From the NCBI GenBank assembly GCA_966211675.1, contig CBIHPK010000004.1:62001-126000 (forward strand): a DNA stretch of 64,000 nt. Reading direction: 5' to 3'. A model generated the notes under the pieces. That model had not been told where the DNA came from, searched no databases, and saw only the letters and a list, made by a program, of their open reading frames with translations. The DNA is from SCUS01 sp966211675 (GTDB taxonomy: Bacteria > Myxococcota_A > Polyangia > Polyangiales > Ga0077539). Each line of letters starts with the position of its first letter. Positions within the stretch are counted from its first letter, which is position 1. Shown piece by piece: positions 1-8,813 of the stretch. The translations under genes and the position numbers were made by a program.

Positions 1-2
1 CT

Positions 3-314
3 CAGTGGGTCACCGGCTTCTCGCTGCGCGCCGAGGTCGACGGGCGCGCCAGCGTCGGGGTGGTCCCGCGCTTCGAGTTCTCCCGCTCCGTGGGCCGGCT
101 GACGCTGCGCCCAGGCGTCGCGGCGGTGGTCTTCTTCGCGCCCTTCGTCCTCGCGGGCCCGGAGGCCTCGGTCACCTTCGACCTGCGCCTCGGCAGCGTC
201 GTGTCGCTGCTCGGCACCCTCTCCGTGGACCTCTTCTTCCTCGGCAACGACCTGCCACCCCGGTCCGTCGTCGTCGCCGCCAATGGAGCTCTCGGTGTCG
301 CGATCCACCTCTGA
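3..314 (+). CDS. C-terminal part of an unidentified exported protein (5' truncated)
   Basis: The reading frame is open from the window edge to a TGA at 312-314, giving the last 103 residues of a protein that starts outside the window. The segment alternates hydrophobic and polar residues and contains several short strand-like stretches (for example VAAVVFFAPFVLAG), as expected of a beta-rich envelope or outer-membrane protein. No family was recognised. The frame is preferred over its overlaps because it runs into a lipoprotein gene on the same strand. An internal GTG at 60 exists but is unlikely to be the true start. Confidence 0.5.
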   Translation, partial: QWVTGFSLRAEVDGRASVGVVPRFEFSRSVGRLTLRPGVAAVVFFAPFVLAGPEASVTFDLRLGSVVSLLGTLSVDLFFLGNDLPPRSVVVAANGALGVAIHL

Positions 315-654
315 CCGTCGCGGCCTCGCCGTCCTCGCGCTGCTCGCCGCCCTCGCGGCCGGCTGCGAGGACGGACGTTGCATCCGCCACAGCGACTGCG
401 CTCCGACCCTGAGCTGCCTCGCGACGATGTGCGTGATCCCTCCAAACGACGCCGACACGGGCGTGGCCGACACGGCGGTGGTCGACACGGCGGTCACGGA
501 CACACCGGTCGCAGACACACCGGTCGCGGACACCGCTCTGGTCGACGTCGGGACCGATGGCGGACCCTCCGCGGATGCCGCGATGGATGCCGCGATGGAT
601 GCCCCGGTAGATGCCCCGGAGGACACCGCCTCCGACGTCGCGGACGCCGAGTGA
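283..654 (+). CDS. Small Asp/Thr-rich lipoprotein
   Basis: This is a 123-residue protein with a basic N-terminus, a hydrophobic stretch and a lipobox ending LAALAAGC, so it is very likely lipidated at Cys28 or so. A short region with four cysteines follows (residues about 28-50). The rest is low complexity: about seven degenerate V-x-D-T units, then Asp/Ala-rich sequence. It resembles the acidic linkers that follow the lipobox in myxobacterial surface lipoproteins; no catalytic domain is visible. The start overlaps the preceding gene by 32 bp; a GTG at 295 would keep the signal peptide and reduce the overlap. Function unknown. Confidence 0.65.
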   Translation: MELSVSRSTSDRRGLAVLALLAALAAGCEDGRCIRHSDCAPTLSCLATMCVIPPNDADTGVADTAVVDTAVTDTPVADTPVADTALVDVGTDGGPSADAAMDAAMDAPVDAPEDTASDVADAE

Positions 655-676
655 GCGTGCATTCGGGGGCGAGCGG

Positions 677-2269
677 ATGTCGAACCGGTACCTCTCCTCC
701 GCCTTCGCCTCCGGCCTCCCTCCCCTCGGCGGGCCCGCCGAGCTGGAGCTCAACGCCGTCCTGACCACCTCAGGGCACGTCAGCCTCGCGGAGGGCGCGG
801 TCACCTACGTTCCCGGGCTGGATGCTCGCCTGCTCGGTCGGAGCACGCTGGTGATCCCGGTCGCCGACCTGCGCGCGGTGTCGAGGCGTGACGGCTACCG
901 AAGGGTGGTGCTCGAGGTCGGGTCCCAGGAGTTCGTCCTCCGCGGCGTCGGCGCGCAGCGCGTGTGGGTCGGGATCATGGCGCTCCGCGATGAGCGCCAC
1001 GGCGACGCCCACCGGCCTCCGATGGTCTTCGAGGAGGAGGCCGCGTACGACGACGAGCTCAACGGCCTCTACGGCCTCGGCGCCAACGGCTACGGCTACT
1101 CCAGCCGACTGCCGGTGGGCCTCGTGGTCAGCTACTGGGAGGAGCTCGGCGCGCTGCGGTCGATCCGCACCGAGCCGGAGCTGCTGGTGCGCGGCGTCGA
1201 GGAGCGCGCCGTGCGCGGCGTGGGCGCGGCGGCCTTCGTCGCGGCGCTCATCGACCGCTGGCTGGAGGCGCCCGCGGTGACCGAGCGGGCCGCGGGCTGG
1301 CGGACGGCCGCCGCGTGGATCACCGACGCCGAGGTGTTCTTCGGCGCGCTCACCGTCGAGACCGAGGGGGTGGTCTTCACTCCGGTCGACGGGGCAGCGC
1401 GGGTGCTGGTGGCCCGAGGCGGCCGCTCGGTCGCGCGGCTGCGCGCCGAGGACGAGCGCGAACTCCACCTGGAGGACGACTCGGCCTCGCACCGCCTCCG
1501 CGCGCCCGACGCCCCGGCGGTCGTGGCGTCCCTCACCGGGCTCTTCACCTCCGGCGCCTGGCGCGTCGGCACGACGACCCTGCTGCATCAGGCGCTGCCC
1601 GACGACCAGATCACCCTGCTCTACGGAGCGTGCTCCAGCGGGTCGCTGACCCACCAGGGCGTGGTCGTCGCGACGGCCGGCCGACAGCTGCTCAAGCCCA
1701 ACGCCTACGAGGTCGAGCTCGACGTGCGGGCCGACGCGTCCGCGCTGCCCCCGGTGCCCTTCCCCTGTGACCTCCAGGTGGCCAACGCGCGCGGCCTCTT
1801 CGGCGTGCGCGGCGTCGCGGCGGCCTTCACTCCGCGTGCGCCGGAGTCCGGTGACGATCCCTCCCGAGGGCAGCGCCTCACCGCGCTGGTGCGCTTCCGC
1901 GGCGAGGTGCTCCCCACCAACCGTCGCGCCTACTTCCGCCTGGGCGTCGAGGAGGCCGTGCGACGCGTCGAGCTCGTCGTCGGGGCGAAGGCCCGCGTCC
2001 TCACCCGCGCCGCGAGCCTCCTGAACGTCTCGCGCGGCGGCTGTCGCCTCGCGGTGCCCGCGGAGCCCGACCTCGACTCGACCTGCGTGCTCCACGTCGA
2101 GTGCGACGAGCACCTCGCGACGGTCTCCGGCAGGGTGATCAACGTGTCACCGGTCGACCGTGAGACCTGGCAGGTCGGCGTCGAGTACAGCCCCGAGTCG
2201 CACGAGACGGGGCGGAGGGTCTTTCAGGAGCGACAGACGGCGTTCCTGAGGAAGCGCCACGGGGGCTGA
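677..2269 (+). CDS. PilZ-domain protein, probable c-di-GMP effector
   Basis: This 530-residue protein has a C-terminal PilZ-like domain (about residues 395-525). It carries the arginine cluster RRAYFR near residue 415 and the downstream motif NVSRGG near residue 450, matching the RxxxR and [D/N]xSxxG c-di-GMP-binding signature. The N-terminal 390 residues appear to be repeated small beta-rich modules and were not assigned. The ATG at 677 is chosen over one at 611 because GGGGGCGAG lies just upstream and the longer form overlaps the lipoprotein gene. It is convergent with the flagellar operon (9-bp gap). A YcgR-like role in motility is inferred from location only. Confidence 0.72.
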   Translation: MSNRYLSSAFASGLPPLGGPAELELNAVLTTSGHVSLAEGAVTYVPGLDARLLGRSTLVIPVADLRAVSRRDGYRRVVLEVGSQEFVLRGVGAQRVWVGIMALRDERHGDAHRPPMVFEEEAAYDDELNGLYGLGANGYGYSSRLPVGLVVSYWEELGALRSIRTEPELLVRGVEERAVRGVGAAAFVAALIDRWLEAPAVTERAAGWRTAAAWITDAEVFFGALTVETEGVVFTPVDGAARVLVARGGRSVARLRAEDERELHLEDDSASHRLRAPDAPAVVASLTGLFTSGAWRVGTTTLLHQALPDDQITLLYGACSSGSLTHQGVVVATAGRQLLKPNAYEVELDVRADASALPPVPFPCDLQVANARGLFGVRGVAAAFTPRAPESGDDPSRGQRLTALVRFRGEVLPTNRRAYFRLGVEEAVRRVELVVGAKARVLTRAASLLNVSRGGCRLAVPAEPDLDSTCVLHVECDEHLATVSGRVINVSPVDRETWQVGVEYSPESHETGRRVFQERQTAFLRKRHGG

Positions 2270-2278
2270 TCGAGGGCT

Positions 2279-2959
2279 TCAGTCCCGCTCTGGGGGCGGC
2301 TCGGCGATGCGAGCGACGCTCATGGACACCGCGTCGAGCATCAACGCCACCTGGCTCGACGACGAGAAGCCCCCGAGGGCCATCGCCCCGTCCACGGCGA
2401 CGGTGGGCGCCGCCGCCTCTTCGGGACCGCGAGGGAGACCGAGCAGCTCGCGCAGGTCGTTGGCGTAGCGGCCCTCCGGTCCGGTGAAGTAGCCGCCCTG
2501 CTTCAGCGCGTGGGCGTAGCCGGCGACGTCGCCGCGGGTGGCCGCCTCCACGGCGCCTCCGTAGCGGCGGTGCAGCAGCGAGAGGAAGTCCTGAGCGCCC
2601 TCGTCGAGCGAGCCGTACGCGCGGAAGTGCGCGTGCGTCTCGTAGCGCGTCGCGCCCTCCCACTCGTGGGTGCGCGCGATGGTCGTGAGGCCGCCCGGGC
2701 TCGTGCCCTTGATGCCCCCGAAATTGAAGTTGTACATGCTCCGGCCGCGGCCGGTCTCGAGGCTCGCCTGGGCGCTGAGCAGGTCGAGCGCCGCGGGCGT
2801 CGGGGCCTCGCCCATCACGGCCTCGAAGGAGCGACCGAGCGCCGCGCGGAGGTCCTCCCGCGAGGTCACCGTGCGAGTGAGGGGGACCTCCTGCGAGGCC
2901 CTCGCACGGGGCGCCTCCGCGGGGACGGAGGCGAGCGCTGAGACGGCGTCGACTCGCAT
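2279..2959 (-). CDS. FlgJ-type peptidoglycan hydrolase (GH73 glucosaminidase domain)
   Basis: This 226-residue protein has a glucosaminidase/GH73 domain at about residues 45-165. The segment ASLETGRGRSMYNFNFGG carries the presumed catalytic Glu68, and the motif YxTHAHFRAY follows. In enterobacterial FlgJ this domain opens the peptidoglycan for the rod and is fused to a rod-binding domain; here the rod-binding module is a separate gene at 28302-28655. There is no signal peptide, as expected for a substrate of the flagellar export apparatus. It is the last gene of the minus-strand flagellar run, 11 bp after flgF. Confidence 0.82.
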   Translation of the reverse strand: MRVDAVSALASVPAEAPRARASQEVPLTRTVTSREDLRAALGRSFEAVMGEAPTPAALDLLSAQASLETGRGRSMYNFNFGGIKGTSPGGLTTIARTHEWEGATRYETHAHFRAYGSLDEGAQDFLSLLHRRYGGAVEAATRGDVAGYAHALKQGGYFTGPEGRYANDLRELLGLPRGPEEAAAPTVAVDGAMALGGFSSSSQVALMLDAVSMSVARIAEPPPERD

Positions 2960-2970
2960 CGCGGGCGCGA

Positions 2971-3702
2971 TCAGCCGAGGGAGCCCGGCACCGTCGACAC
3001 CACGCGCCGGTCGGCCTCGCGGAAGGCGTCGATCACCCGCTGGAAGGCCTCGAAGGTGCGCGTCGCCGTCACCATCTCGGTCATCGACGTGACCGTGGTC
3101 GCGTTGGACCCTTCGAGCGTCCCCACGGCCAGCGTGGGGTTGACCGCCAGCGTCGGCGCCGCGCCTCCCGCGGCGACCAGCGTGGCGCCCTCCTGCATCA
3201 GCCGCTGCGGCTGGGCGAAGCGCACCAGACGGAGCCGACCCACGGAGGTCGCCGCGTTGCGAAGCTCGCCCGTCTCCGTGAGCCCGAGGTCGAGCGTTCC
3301 GGGAGGGACCTGCAAGGGCCTCCCCGCCTCGCCCATCACCGCGTGACCCTGAGCGGTGCGCACCGCCCCGGTGGGGTCGATGGTGAGCGAGGCGGCGCGA
3401 GTGTAGCGCTCCCCCCTCGGGGTCGAGACCGCCAGCCAGGTGTCGTCGGGCAGCGACGCGTCGAGCGAGCGACCGGTGGGACGCAGCGCCCCGGCGCTCT
3501 GGTCGACCTGCAGCCGCGACACGGTCACCGCCGAGGTGCGCCGCGACGCCGGGCCGCCCACCGCGGAGAGCACCTGCTGAAAGACCGGCTGCACCCGGCG
3601 GTAGCCGTCCGTCGAGGCGTTGGCCAGGTTGTTGGCCGTGGACTCCAGCATCGTCGACTGGCCGAGGGCGCCGCTCAGGGCCACGTAGATCCCGTCGCTC
3701 AT
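2971..3702 (-). CDS. flgF: Flagellar proximal rod protein FlgF (FlgF/FlgG family)
   Basis: This 243-residue protein has the rod/hook N-terminal D0 helix, including the NNLANASTDGYRR motif near residues 25-37, and a C-terminal helix of the same family (MTEMVTATRTFEAFQRVI). The central beta region is shorter than in FlgG and matches FlgF size. True FlgG is encoded at 24962, so this copy is best assigned as FlgF. It starts 4 bp after the fliA stop codon. FlgF builds the cell-proximal part of the rod in the periplasm. Confidence 0.8.
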   Translation of the reverse strand: MSDGIYVALSGALGQSTMLESTANNLANASTDGYRRVQPVFQQVLSAVGGPASRRTSAVTVSRLQVDQSAGALRPTGRSLDASLPDDTWLAVSTPRGERYTRAASLTIDPTGAVRTAQGHAVMGEAGRPLQVPPGTLDLGLTETGELRNAATSVGRLRLVRFAQPQRLMQEGATLVAAGGAAPTLAVNPTLAVGTLEGSNATTVTSMTEMVTATRTFEAFQRVIDAFREADRRVVSTVPGSLG

Positions 3703-3706
3703 TGGT

Positions 3707-4426
3707 TCATTCCCTTCCGATGGCTGCGCGGAGGCGGTGCACCGCCTCGGTGTGGAGGCGCGAGATCATCGACTCGCTGAGGTTGAGCACCGCCCCGATC
3801 TCCTTGAGGGTGCACTCCTCCTGGTAGTAGAGCGCGAGCACCACCTGGAGCCGCGCCGGGAGCTGCGTGACCGCGTCGGCCAGCGCGTCGGAGAGCTGGC
3901 GGTGCGCGAGGGTCTCGTCCGCGGGCTCGACCCCGGCGTCGACCTTGTCGTGGTCGAAGTCGAACAGCTCCAGCCGGGTCATCCCGGCCTCGGAGAGCCG
4001 CGCGAGGTGCTCCTGGTAGCCGGGCTCGGTCATCCCCAGCGACTGCGCGATCTCCCCCTCGGTGGGCGCTCGCCCGAGCGACTGCCCGAGGTTCTTGATG
4101 GCGCGGGAGAGGTCGCGCGACGCGCGGCGCATGTGCTTCGAGCCGGTGTCGAGGCCGCGCAGGTAGTCGAGCATCGCGCCTCGGATGCGGTACGACGCGT
4201 AGGCCTCGAACTCCTCGGCGGCCATGTCCGGCGCCGCGCGGTGGAAGGCCTCCATCAGCCCGAGCCAGCCGCAGCTCACCAGGTCGGCCACCGCGATGTG
4301 CCTCGGGACCCGCCGCGCCGCGCGCATCGCGATGCGCCGCACGATCGGCAGGAAGCGCTCGTACTGCGCCTTGTCGAGCGCCTTGCGGGCGTCGCCCTCC
4401 ACCACGCCGAGCGCGGGTACGTTCAC
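3707..4426 (-). CDS. fliA: RNA polymerase sigma factor FliA (sigma-28)
   Basis: This 239-residue sigma-70-family protein has region 2 (DLVSCGWLGLMEAF followed by ASYRIRGAMLDYLRG), region 3, and a region 4 helix-turn-helix (TLKEIGAVLNLSESMISRL). The pattern FxxYASYRIRGAMLDYLR is typical of FliA. It directs late genes such as flagellin and is held inactive by FlgM, which is encoded at 28674. It overlaps flhF by 4 bp. In most clusters flhG lies between flhF and fliA; here nothing does. Confidence 0.93.
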   Translation of the reverse strand: MNVPALGVVEGDARKALDKAQYERFLPIVRRIAMRAARRVPRHIAVADLVSCGWLGLMEAFHRAAPDMAAEEFEAYASYRIRGAMLDYLRGLDTGSKHMRRASRDLSRAIKNLGQSLGRAPTEGEIAQSLGMTEPGYQEHLARLSEAGMTRLELFDFDHDKVDAGVEPADETLAHRQLSDALADAVTQLPARLQVVLALYYQEECTLKEIGAVLNLSESMISRLHTEAVHRLRAAIGRE

Positions 4427-5628
4427 GGCGCCGATCCCCGCGAGGGGGCGCGCGGGACGAGCTGGTCGAGGATGCCCGCGACGGTCGCCTGGGCGATGTG
4501 CTCGGGCACCTCCTGCCCCGCGCAGAGCACCGAGAGCGGCAGCCCGGAGGCCGCGGTGCCGTGGACGAGGCCCGACGGGGCGGTGGTCTCGTCGATCTTG
4601 GTGACCGCGAGGGCCGTCGGGTCGAGCGGGGAGAAGGTCTTCACCACCGCGGCCGCGTCCTGCGCCCGGAGCGCCGCCGGGAGGCAGAGGAGCACGTGGC
4701 GCGCGTAGCCCCGGTCGCGCTCGCCGAAGGCCTTCGCGGAGAGCAGGCTCTCGGCCCCGTCGGCCTGTGGGCGCCGGCCCGCCGTGTCGACGAAGACCAG
4801 GTCGGTGGTGGCCTCGTCGAGGCAGCGGGCCAGCTCCTCCGAGGTGGTCACGGAGACGAACTGCGCCCCGAGGAGCGTCGCGTAGCGCTGGAGCTGCTCG
4901 ACCGCGCCGACCCGGAAGCCGTCGCAGGTCACCAGCGTGACCGAGCGACGGTCCATGGTCGCGTGCGCCGCGAGCTTGGCGATGGTCGTCGTCTTTCCGA
5001 CGCCCGTCGGACCGGTGACGGCGATCACCGCGCGCCCGGCGGTGGCGAGCGGCCAGGCGGTGACCTTGACCGCCTCGGAGAGCGCGTCGCGCATGCGCTC
5101 GGAGAGAGCCCGGCCGCTCTCCGGCCCCTGGAGCGAACAGGCGATGCCGGCCGCGGCGCTGCCCTCGATGCCCAGTCGTCGGAGCATCGAGGCGGCCTCG
5201 TCGCCGAGGCGCAGCGCGGGCGTCGCGTCCTCGATGGCGGCGCGCAGCGCGGCGAGCTCGGCGAGGATGTCCGGGGCGCCGCGCTCGGCCTGGACCGCGG
5301 AGGCCTTGAGCGAGCGCAGCTCGGAGCGGAGCTCGTTGCGGAGCGTGGCCACGGAGGCGACGTCGGGTCGGCGCTCCGGGGCGTAGGCCTCCTGGGCGAA
5401 GAGCTGCGTCGACGCTCGAGACGGCGGAGGCGGAGGGACCGAGGGAGGAGGCTCGGGCTCCGGCGCGGCGGCGACCACCTCGATCTCGGTAGTGCCCAGC
5501 ATGCCCGCGAGCCCGGGGCGGCGGACCTCACGGGTCGTCAAGAGTACGGCGCTGCTCCCGAACACCTGCTCGGCGGCCTGGCGGGCCGAGGCCAGCGTGC
5601 GCCCGCGGAAGACCTGACGTCTCATCAT
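4423..5628 (-). CDS. flhF: Flagellar biosynthesis GTPase FlhF
   Basis: This SRP-type GTPase (about 401 residues) fixes flagellar placement, often at a pole. The N-terminus has the FlhF-specific pattern FRGRTLASARQAAEQ, then a Pro-rich linker (about 60-90). The NG domain has G1 GPTGVGKTTT near residue 206, VTCDGFRVGAVEQL, DTAGRR and TKIDET. An ATG at 5661 would overlap flhA; the ATG pair at 5628/5625 is preferred because FlhF proteins start just before this pattern and a GAGG lies 11 bases upstream. The 3' end overlaps fliA by 4 bp. Confidence 0.9.
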   Translation of the reverse strand: MMRRQVFRGRTLASARQAAEQVFGSSAVLLTTREVRRPGLAGMLGTTEIEVVAAAPEPEPPPSVPPPPPSRASTQLFAQEAYAPERRPDVASVATLRNELRSELRSLKASAVQAERGAPDILAELAALRAAIEDATPALRLGDEAASMLRRLGIEGSAAAGIACSLQGPESGRALSERMRDALSEAVKVTAWPLATAGRAVIAVTGPTGVGKTTTIAKLAAHATMDRRSVTLVTCDGFRVGAVEQLQRYATLLGAQFVSVTTSEELARCLDEATTDLVFVDTAGRRPQADGAESLLSAKAFGERDRGYARHVLLCLPAALRAQDAAAVVKTFSPLDPTALAVTKIDETTAPSGLVHGTAASGLPLSVLCAGQEVPEHIAQATVAGILDQLVPRAPSRGSAP

Positions 5629-5641
5629 CTCGCTCACAACC

Positions 5642-7723
5642 TCAGCGGCCTTCCAGTGCATGGGGCGGGCCGAGGCGCTCGATCACCCGGAGCGGGGCGC
5701 TCGGCTCGATCTCGCGGAAGGACACGATCGCGAGCTGCGGGAGCTTCCACTCGAAGATCGCCCTCACGTAGCGGCGCAGGTCCGGCGGCGCCACCAGCAG
5801 GGGCGTGACGCCCTGGGCGTTGAAGGTCCCCACCGCGCGCTCGGCGGACTGCACCACGCCGCGGAGCAGCGAGGGGTCGAGCGCTCCGCCGGTGCCCGCG
5901 GCGATGTCCCGAAGCGAGCGGCGAAGGACGTCCTCGAGCCCCGGGTCGAGCGTCATCGCGGCGACGGAGCTGTCTCCGCCCTTGAAGCGCGAGGTGATCT
6001 GCGGCGCGAGTCGCTCCCGCACCAGCTCGGTGAGCTGCTCGACGTCCTTGGTCTGCGCGGTGAACTCCGCGAGCGACTCCAGGATCGTTCGGAGGTCGCG
6101 GATGGAGACGGACTCTCGCACCAGGTTTCGCAGCACCCGAAGCAGGTCGCCCAGGGAGATGAGCCCCGGCACCACGTCGTCGACCAGCTTCGGGGCCGTG
6201 CGAGCGAGCACCTCCAGCAGGTGCTGCACCTCCTGGCGCCCCAGCAGCCGGTGGGCGTTGGTGCGCAGCAGCTCGCCCAGGTGCGTCGCGAGGATCGTCG
6301 CGTGGTCGACCACCGTGTACCCGAGGGCCTCGGCGAGCTCCTTGTCGCGCTGGGCGATCCACCACGCGGGCATGTTGAAGGTCGGGTCGGTGGTGCGCTC
6401 GCCGTCGAGGGCGGGGGACATCCCGCTCGGGTCGACCGCCAGCAGCCGACCCGCGCGGCAGAGGCCGTGCCCGATCTCGTTGCCCAGGATCAGCACCCGG
6501 TAGCCTCCCGGCTGGAGCGACAGGTTGTCGCCCACGTGCACGGGCGGCATCACCAGGCCGAGGTCGCGAGCGAGCTGCTGGCGAAGGGCGGCCACCCGGT
6601 CGAGGAGGGTTCCGCCGCGGGCGGTGTCGACCACGCCGACGAGCTCGTAGCCGACCTCCAGGGTGAGCGTCTCCAGCCCGAGGGCGGCGTCGACCTCCTC
6701 CGAGGCGGAGCGCTTGGGCTCGGCGGCGGCCCCCGCGGCGGCGGTGGCGGCCTGGGCCTTCTGGGTGCGGGAGCGCGACGCGAGCACCAGGCCCCCCGCC
6801 ATCAGCAGGCACGGGAAGGCGGGCATCCCGGGCACCAGCGCCAGGAGCGTCATGATTCCGGCGGTCATCAGCACGGGCCTCGGTCGGCCGAGCAGCTGGT
6901 CGCTGAAGGCCCGACCGATGGGCTCGCGCGTGGCGCTGCGGGTCACCACGATGCCCGCCGCGGCGGAGATGAGCAGCGCGGGGATCTGCGTGGAGAGCGC
7001 GTCGCCCACGCTCAGCACCGAGAAGGTCTCGCCGGCCTGAGCGAGGTCCATCCCCGAGGACATGCCCATCACCAGGCCGCCTACGAGGTTGATGGCCGTG
7101 ATGAGCAGGCCCGCGATGGCGTCGCCGTGGACGAACTTGCTGGCGCCGTCCATGGCGCCGAAGAAGTCGGCCTCTCGCTCCAGGTTCTTTCGGCGGTTGC
7201 GGGCCCCCTCGCCGTCGAGCGCTCCGGAGGCCAGGTCGGCGTCGATGGCCATCTGCTTGCCGGGCATCGCGTCGAGGGTGAAGCGCGCGGCCACCTCCGC
7301 GACGCGCCCGGCGCCCTTGGTGATCACCACGAAGTTGATCACCGCCAGGATGAGGAAGACCACGAGCCCGACCAGCACGTTGCCCTCGACCACGAAGCGC
7401 CCGAAGGCCTCGACGACGTGCCCGGCGGCGCTCGGCCCCTCGGCGCCGTGCAGGAGGATGCGCCGCGTGGTGGCCACGTTGAGGCTGAGCCGGAGGAGCG
7501 TGGCGATGAGCACGAAGGCCGGGAAGGCGCTGAACTCCAGGGCCTCCTCGATGAAGAGCGCCGTGAGGAAGACCCCCACCGCGAGGGCCACGGAGAAGGA
7601 CAGCAGCACGTCGAGGAGCGGCGCCGGCACCGGCAGCACCATCATCAGGACGACGCCGATGATGCCGAGCGGGACCACCATGTCCCAGCGGTCGGAGGTT
7701 CGGGCGGGGGCCTGGGCGCTCAT
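5642..7723 (-). CDS. flhA: Flagellar export gate protein FlhA
   Basis: This 693-residue protein is the large export-gate component. About eight membrane helices occupy the first 330 residues, including the FHIPEP-family segment RLSLNVATTRRIL near residue 80-90. A short Ala-rich linker leads to a cytoplasmic domain of about 340 residues that docks chaperone-substrate complexes. Length matches the family (about 690-700). The ATG overlaps the flhB stop by 4 bp, so the two are probably translationally coupled. Confidence 0.96.
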   Translation of the reverse strand: MSAQAPARTSDRWDMVVPLGIIGVVLMMVLPVPAPLLDVLLSFSVALAVGVFLTALFIEEALEFSAFPAFVLIATLLRLSLNVATTRRILLHGAEGPSAAGHVVEAFGRFVVEGNVLVGLVVFLILAVINFVVITKGAGRVAEVAARFTLDAMPGKQMAIDADLASGALDGEGARNRRKNLEREADFFGAMDGASKFVHGDAIAGLLITAINLVGGLVMGMSSGMDLAQAGETFSVLSVGDALSTQIPALLISAAAGIVVTRSATREPIGRAFSDQLLGRPRPVLMTAGIMTLLALVPGMPAFPCLLMAGGLVLASRSRTQKAQAATAAAGAAAEPKRSASEEVDAALGLETLTLEVGYELVGVVDTARGGTLLDRVAALRQQLARDLGLVMPPVHVGDNLSLQPGGYRVLILGNEIGHGLCRAGRLLAVDPSGMSPALDGERTTDPTFNMPAWWIAQRDKELAEALGYTVVDHATILATHLGELLRTNAHRLLGRQEVQHLLEVLARTAPKLVDDVVPGLISLGDLLRVLRNLVRESVSIRDLRTILESLAEFTAQTKDVEQLTELVRERLAPQITSRFKGGDSSVAAMTLDPGLEDVLRRSLRDIAAGTGGALDPSLLRGVVQSAERAVGTFNAQGVTPLLVAPPDLRRYVRAIFEWKLPQLAIVSFREIEPSAPLRVIERLGPPHALEGR

Positions 7724-8802
7724 GGGCGGGCGCTACGCACACGCCGGGCCGAGGGCCGGACCTTGTAGACCCAGGCCAGCACCCGGGCCACGGCCGCGAA
7801 GTGCTTGCCCGGGACCATCTTCCCGATGGGCACCTCGGCGTCGAGGGCGCGGGCCAGCCGGCGGTTCTCCAGGATGGGCACGCCGTGCCTCCGGGCCTCG
7901 GTGCGGATCTGCAGCGCCATCGCGTCGTGGCCCTTGGCGACCACCACCGGCGCCGCGTCTCCCTCCGCGTAGCGCAGCGCCACCGCGACGTGCGTCGGGT
8001 TGGTCACCACCACGTCGGCCTGCTTCACGTTGGCCAGAGAGCGCTTGCGCGCCATCGCCCTCGCCCTCGCCTTCATGCGCCCCTTGGCCTTGGGGTCGCC
8101 CTCCTGCGAGCGGTTCTCGTCCATCAGCTCGCGGCGGGTCATCTTCATGTCCCGCTCGAGCTTCCACCAGCTCCAGCCGTAATCGACCGCCGCCACCAGC
8201 GCGAGCGCGAGCAGCGCGTGCAGGATCACCCGCACGATCACCTCCGCCCCCCGCCCCATGGCCGCGTCCGTCGGCACGCGGGAGAGGCCCACCAGAGAGG
8301 GCAGGTCGCGGGCGAGCGCCTTCCACGCCACCCAGCCGACCACCCCCACGCGCAGCATCCCCAGCGCCACCTCCGTGGCGCCCTGCTTGAACGAGAAGAG
8401 CCGCTTCAGGCCGTCGATGGGGTTGAGCCGTTCGAGCTTGAAGCCGAGGTTGTCCGAGCTCACCTCCAGGCCCGTCTGCGCGAGGCCCACCGCGCCGGCC
8501 GCCGCCGCCGCCGCGAGGATCGCCGGTCCCGCGAGCGAGAGCGTGAGCCCGCCGATCAGCGCGAGGGTGCGGCCGATGCCGACGCGCCCGAGCGCCCCGA
8601 GGTCGCCGAGGCTGTTGGCGAAGAGCAGCCCCGCCGCTCGGGACATGATGGGCCGGGACCCGACGAGCACCGCCACCACGGCCACGGTGGCGGCGACCCC
8701 GCCCGCGTCGCGCGCCCGGGCGTAGCGGCCGTCCTTGCGAAACTGCTCGCGCCGCTGCGGGGTTGGGTCGAATTCCCTCTCGCCCTGGTCGGTGTCGCTC
8801 AT
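7720..8802 (-). CDS. flhB: Flagellar export switch protein FlhB
   Basis: This 360-residue protein has four hydrophobic helices in the first 210 residues and a cytoplasmic tail with the autocleavage motif NPTH (in VVVTNPTHVAVALRY, about residue 265). FlhB cuts itself between Asn and Pro, which helps switch export from rod/hook to filament substrates together with FliK (encoded at 15327). The N-terminal motif DPTPQRREQFRKDGR is also typical. It starts 11 bp after fliR. Confidence 0.96.
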   Translation of the reverse strand: MSDTDQGEREFDPTPQRREQFRKDGRYARARDAGGVAATVAVVAVLVGSRPIMSRAAGLLFANSLGDLGALGRVGIGRTLALIGGLTLSLAGPAILAAAAAAGAVGLAQTGLEVSSDNLGFKLERLNPIDGLKRLFSFKQGATEVALGMLRVGVVGWVAWKALARDLPSLVGLSRVPTDAAMGRGAEVIVRVILHALLALALVAAVDYGWSWWKLERDMKMTRRELMDENRSQEGDPKAKGRMKARARAMARKRSLANVKQADVVVTNPTHVAVALRYAEGDAAPVVVAKGHDAMALQIRTEARRHGVPILENRRLARALDAEVPIGKMVPGKHFAAVARVLAWVYKVRPSARRVRSARP

Positions 8803-8813
8803 CGATGCACCGG

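Noticed and set aside
3707..4426. FliA as a sporulation or stress sigma factor
   Set aside because: Region 2/3 motifs and overlap with flhF fit sigma-28; an flgM gene is also present.
5660..7768. 702-residue ORF antisense to flhA
   Set aside because: Shadow of flhA, with no recognisable family.
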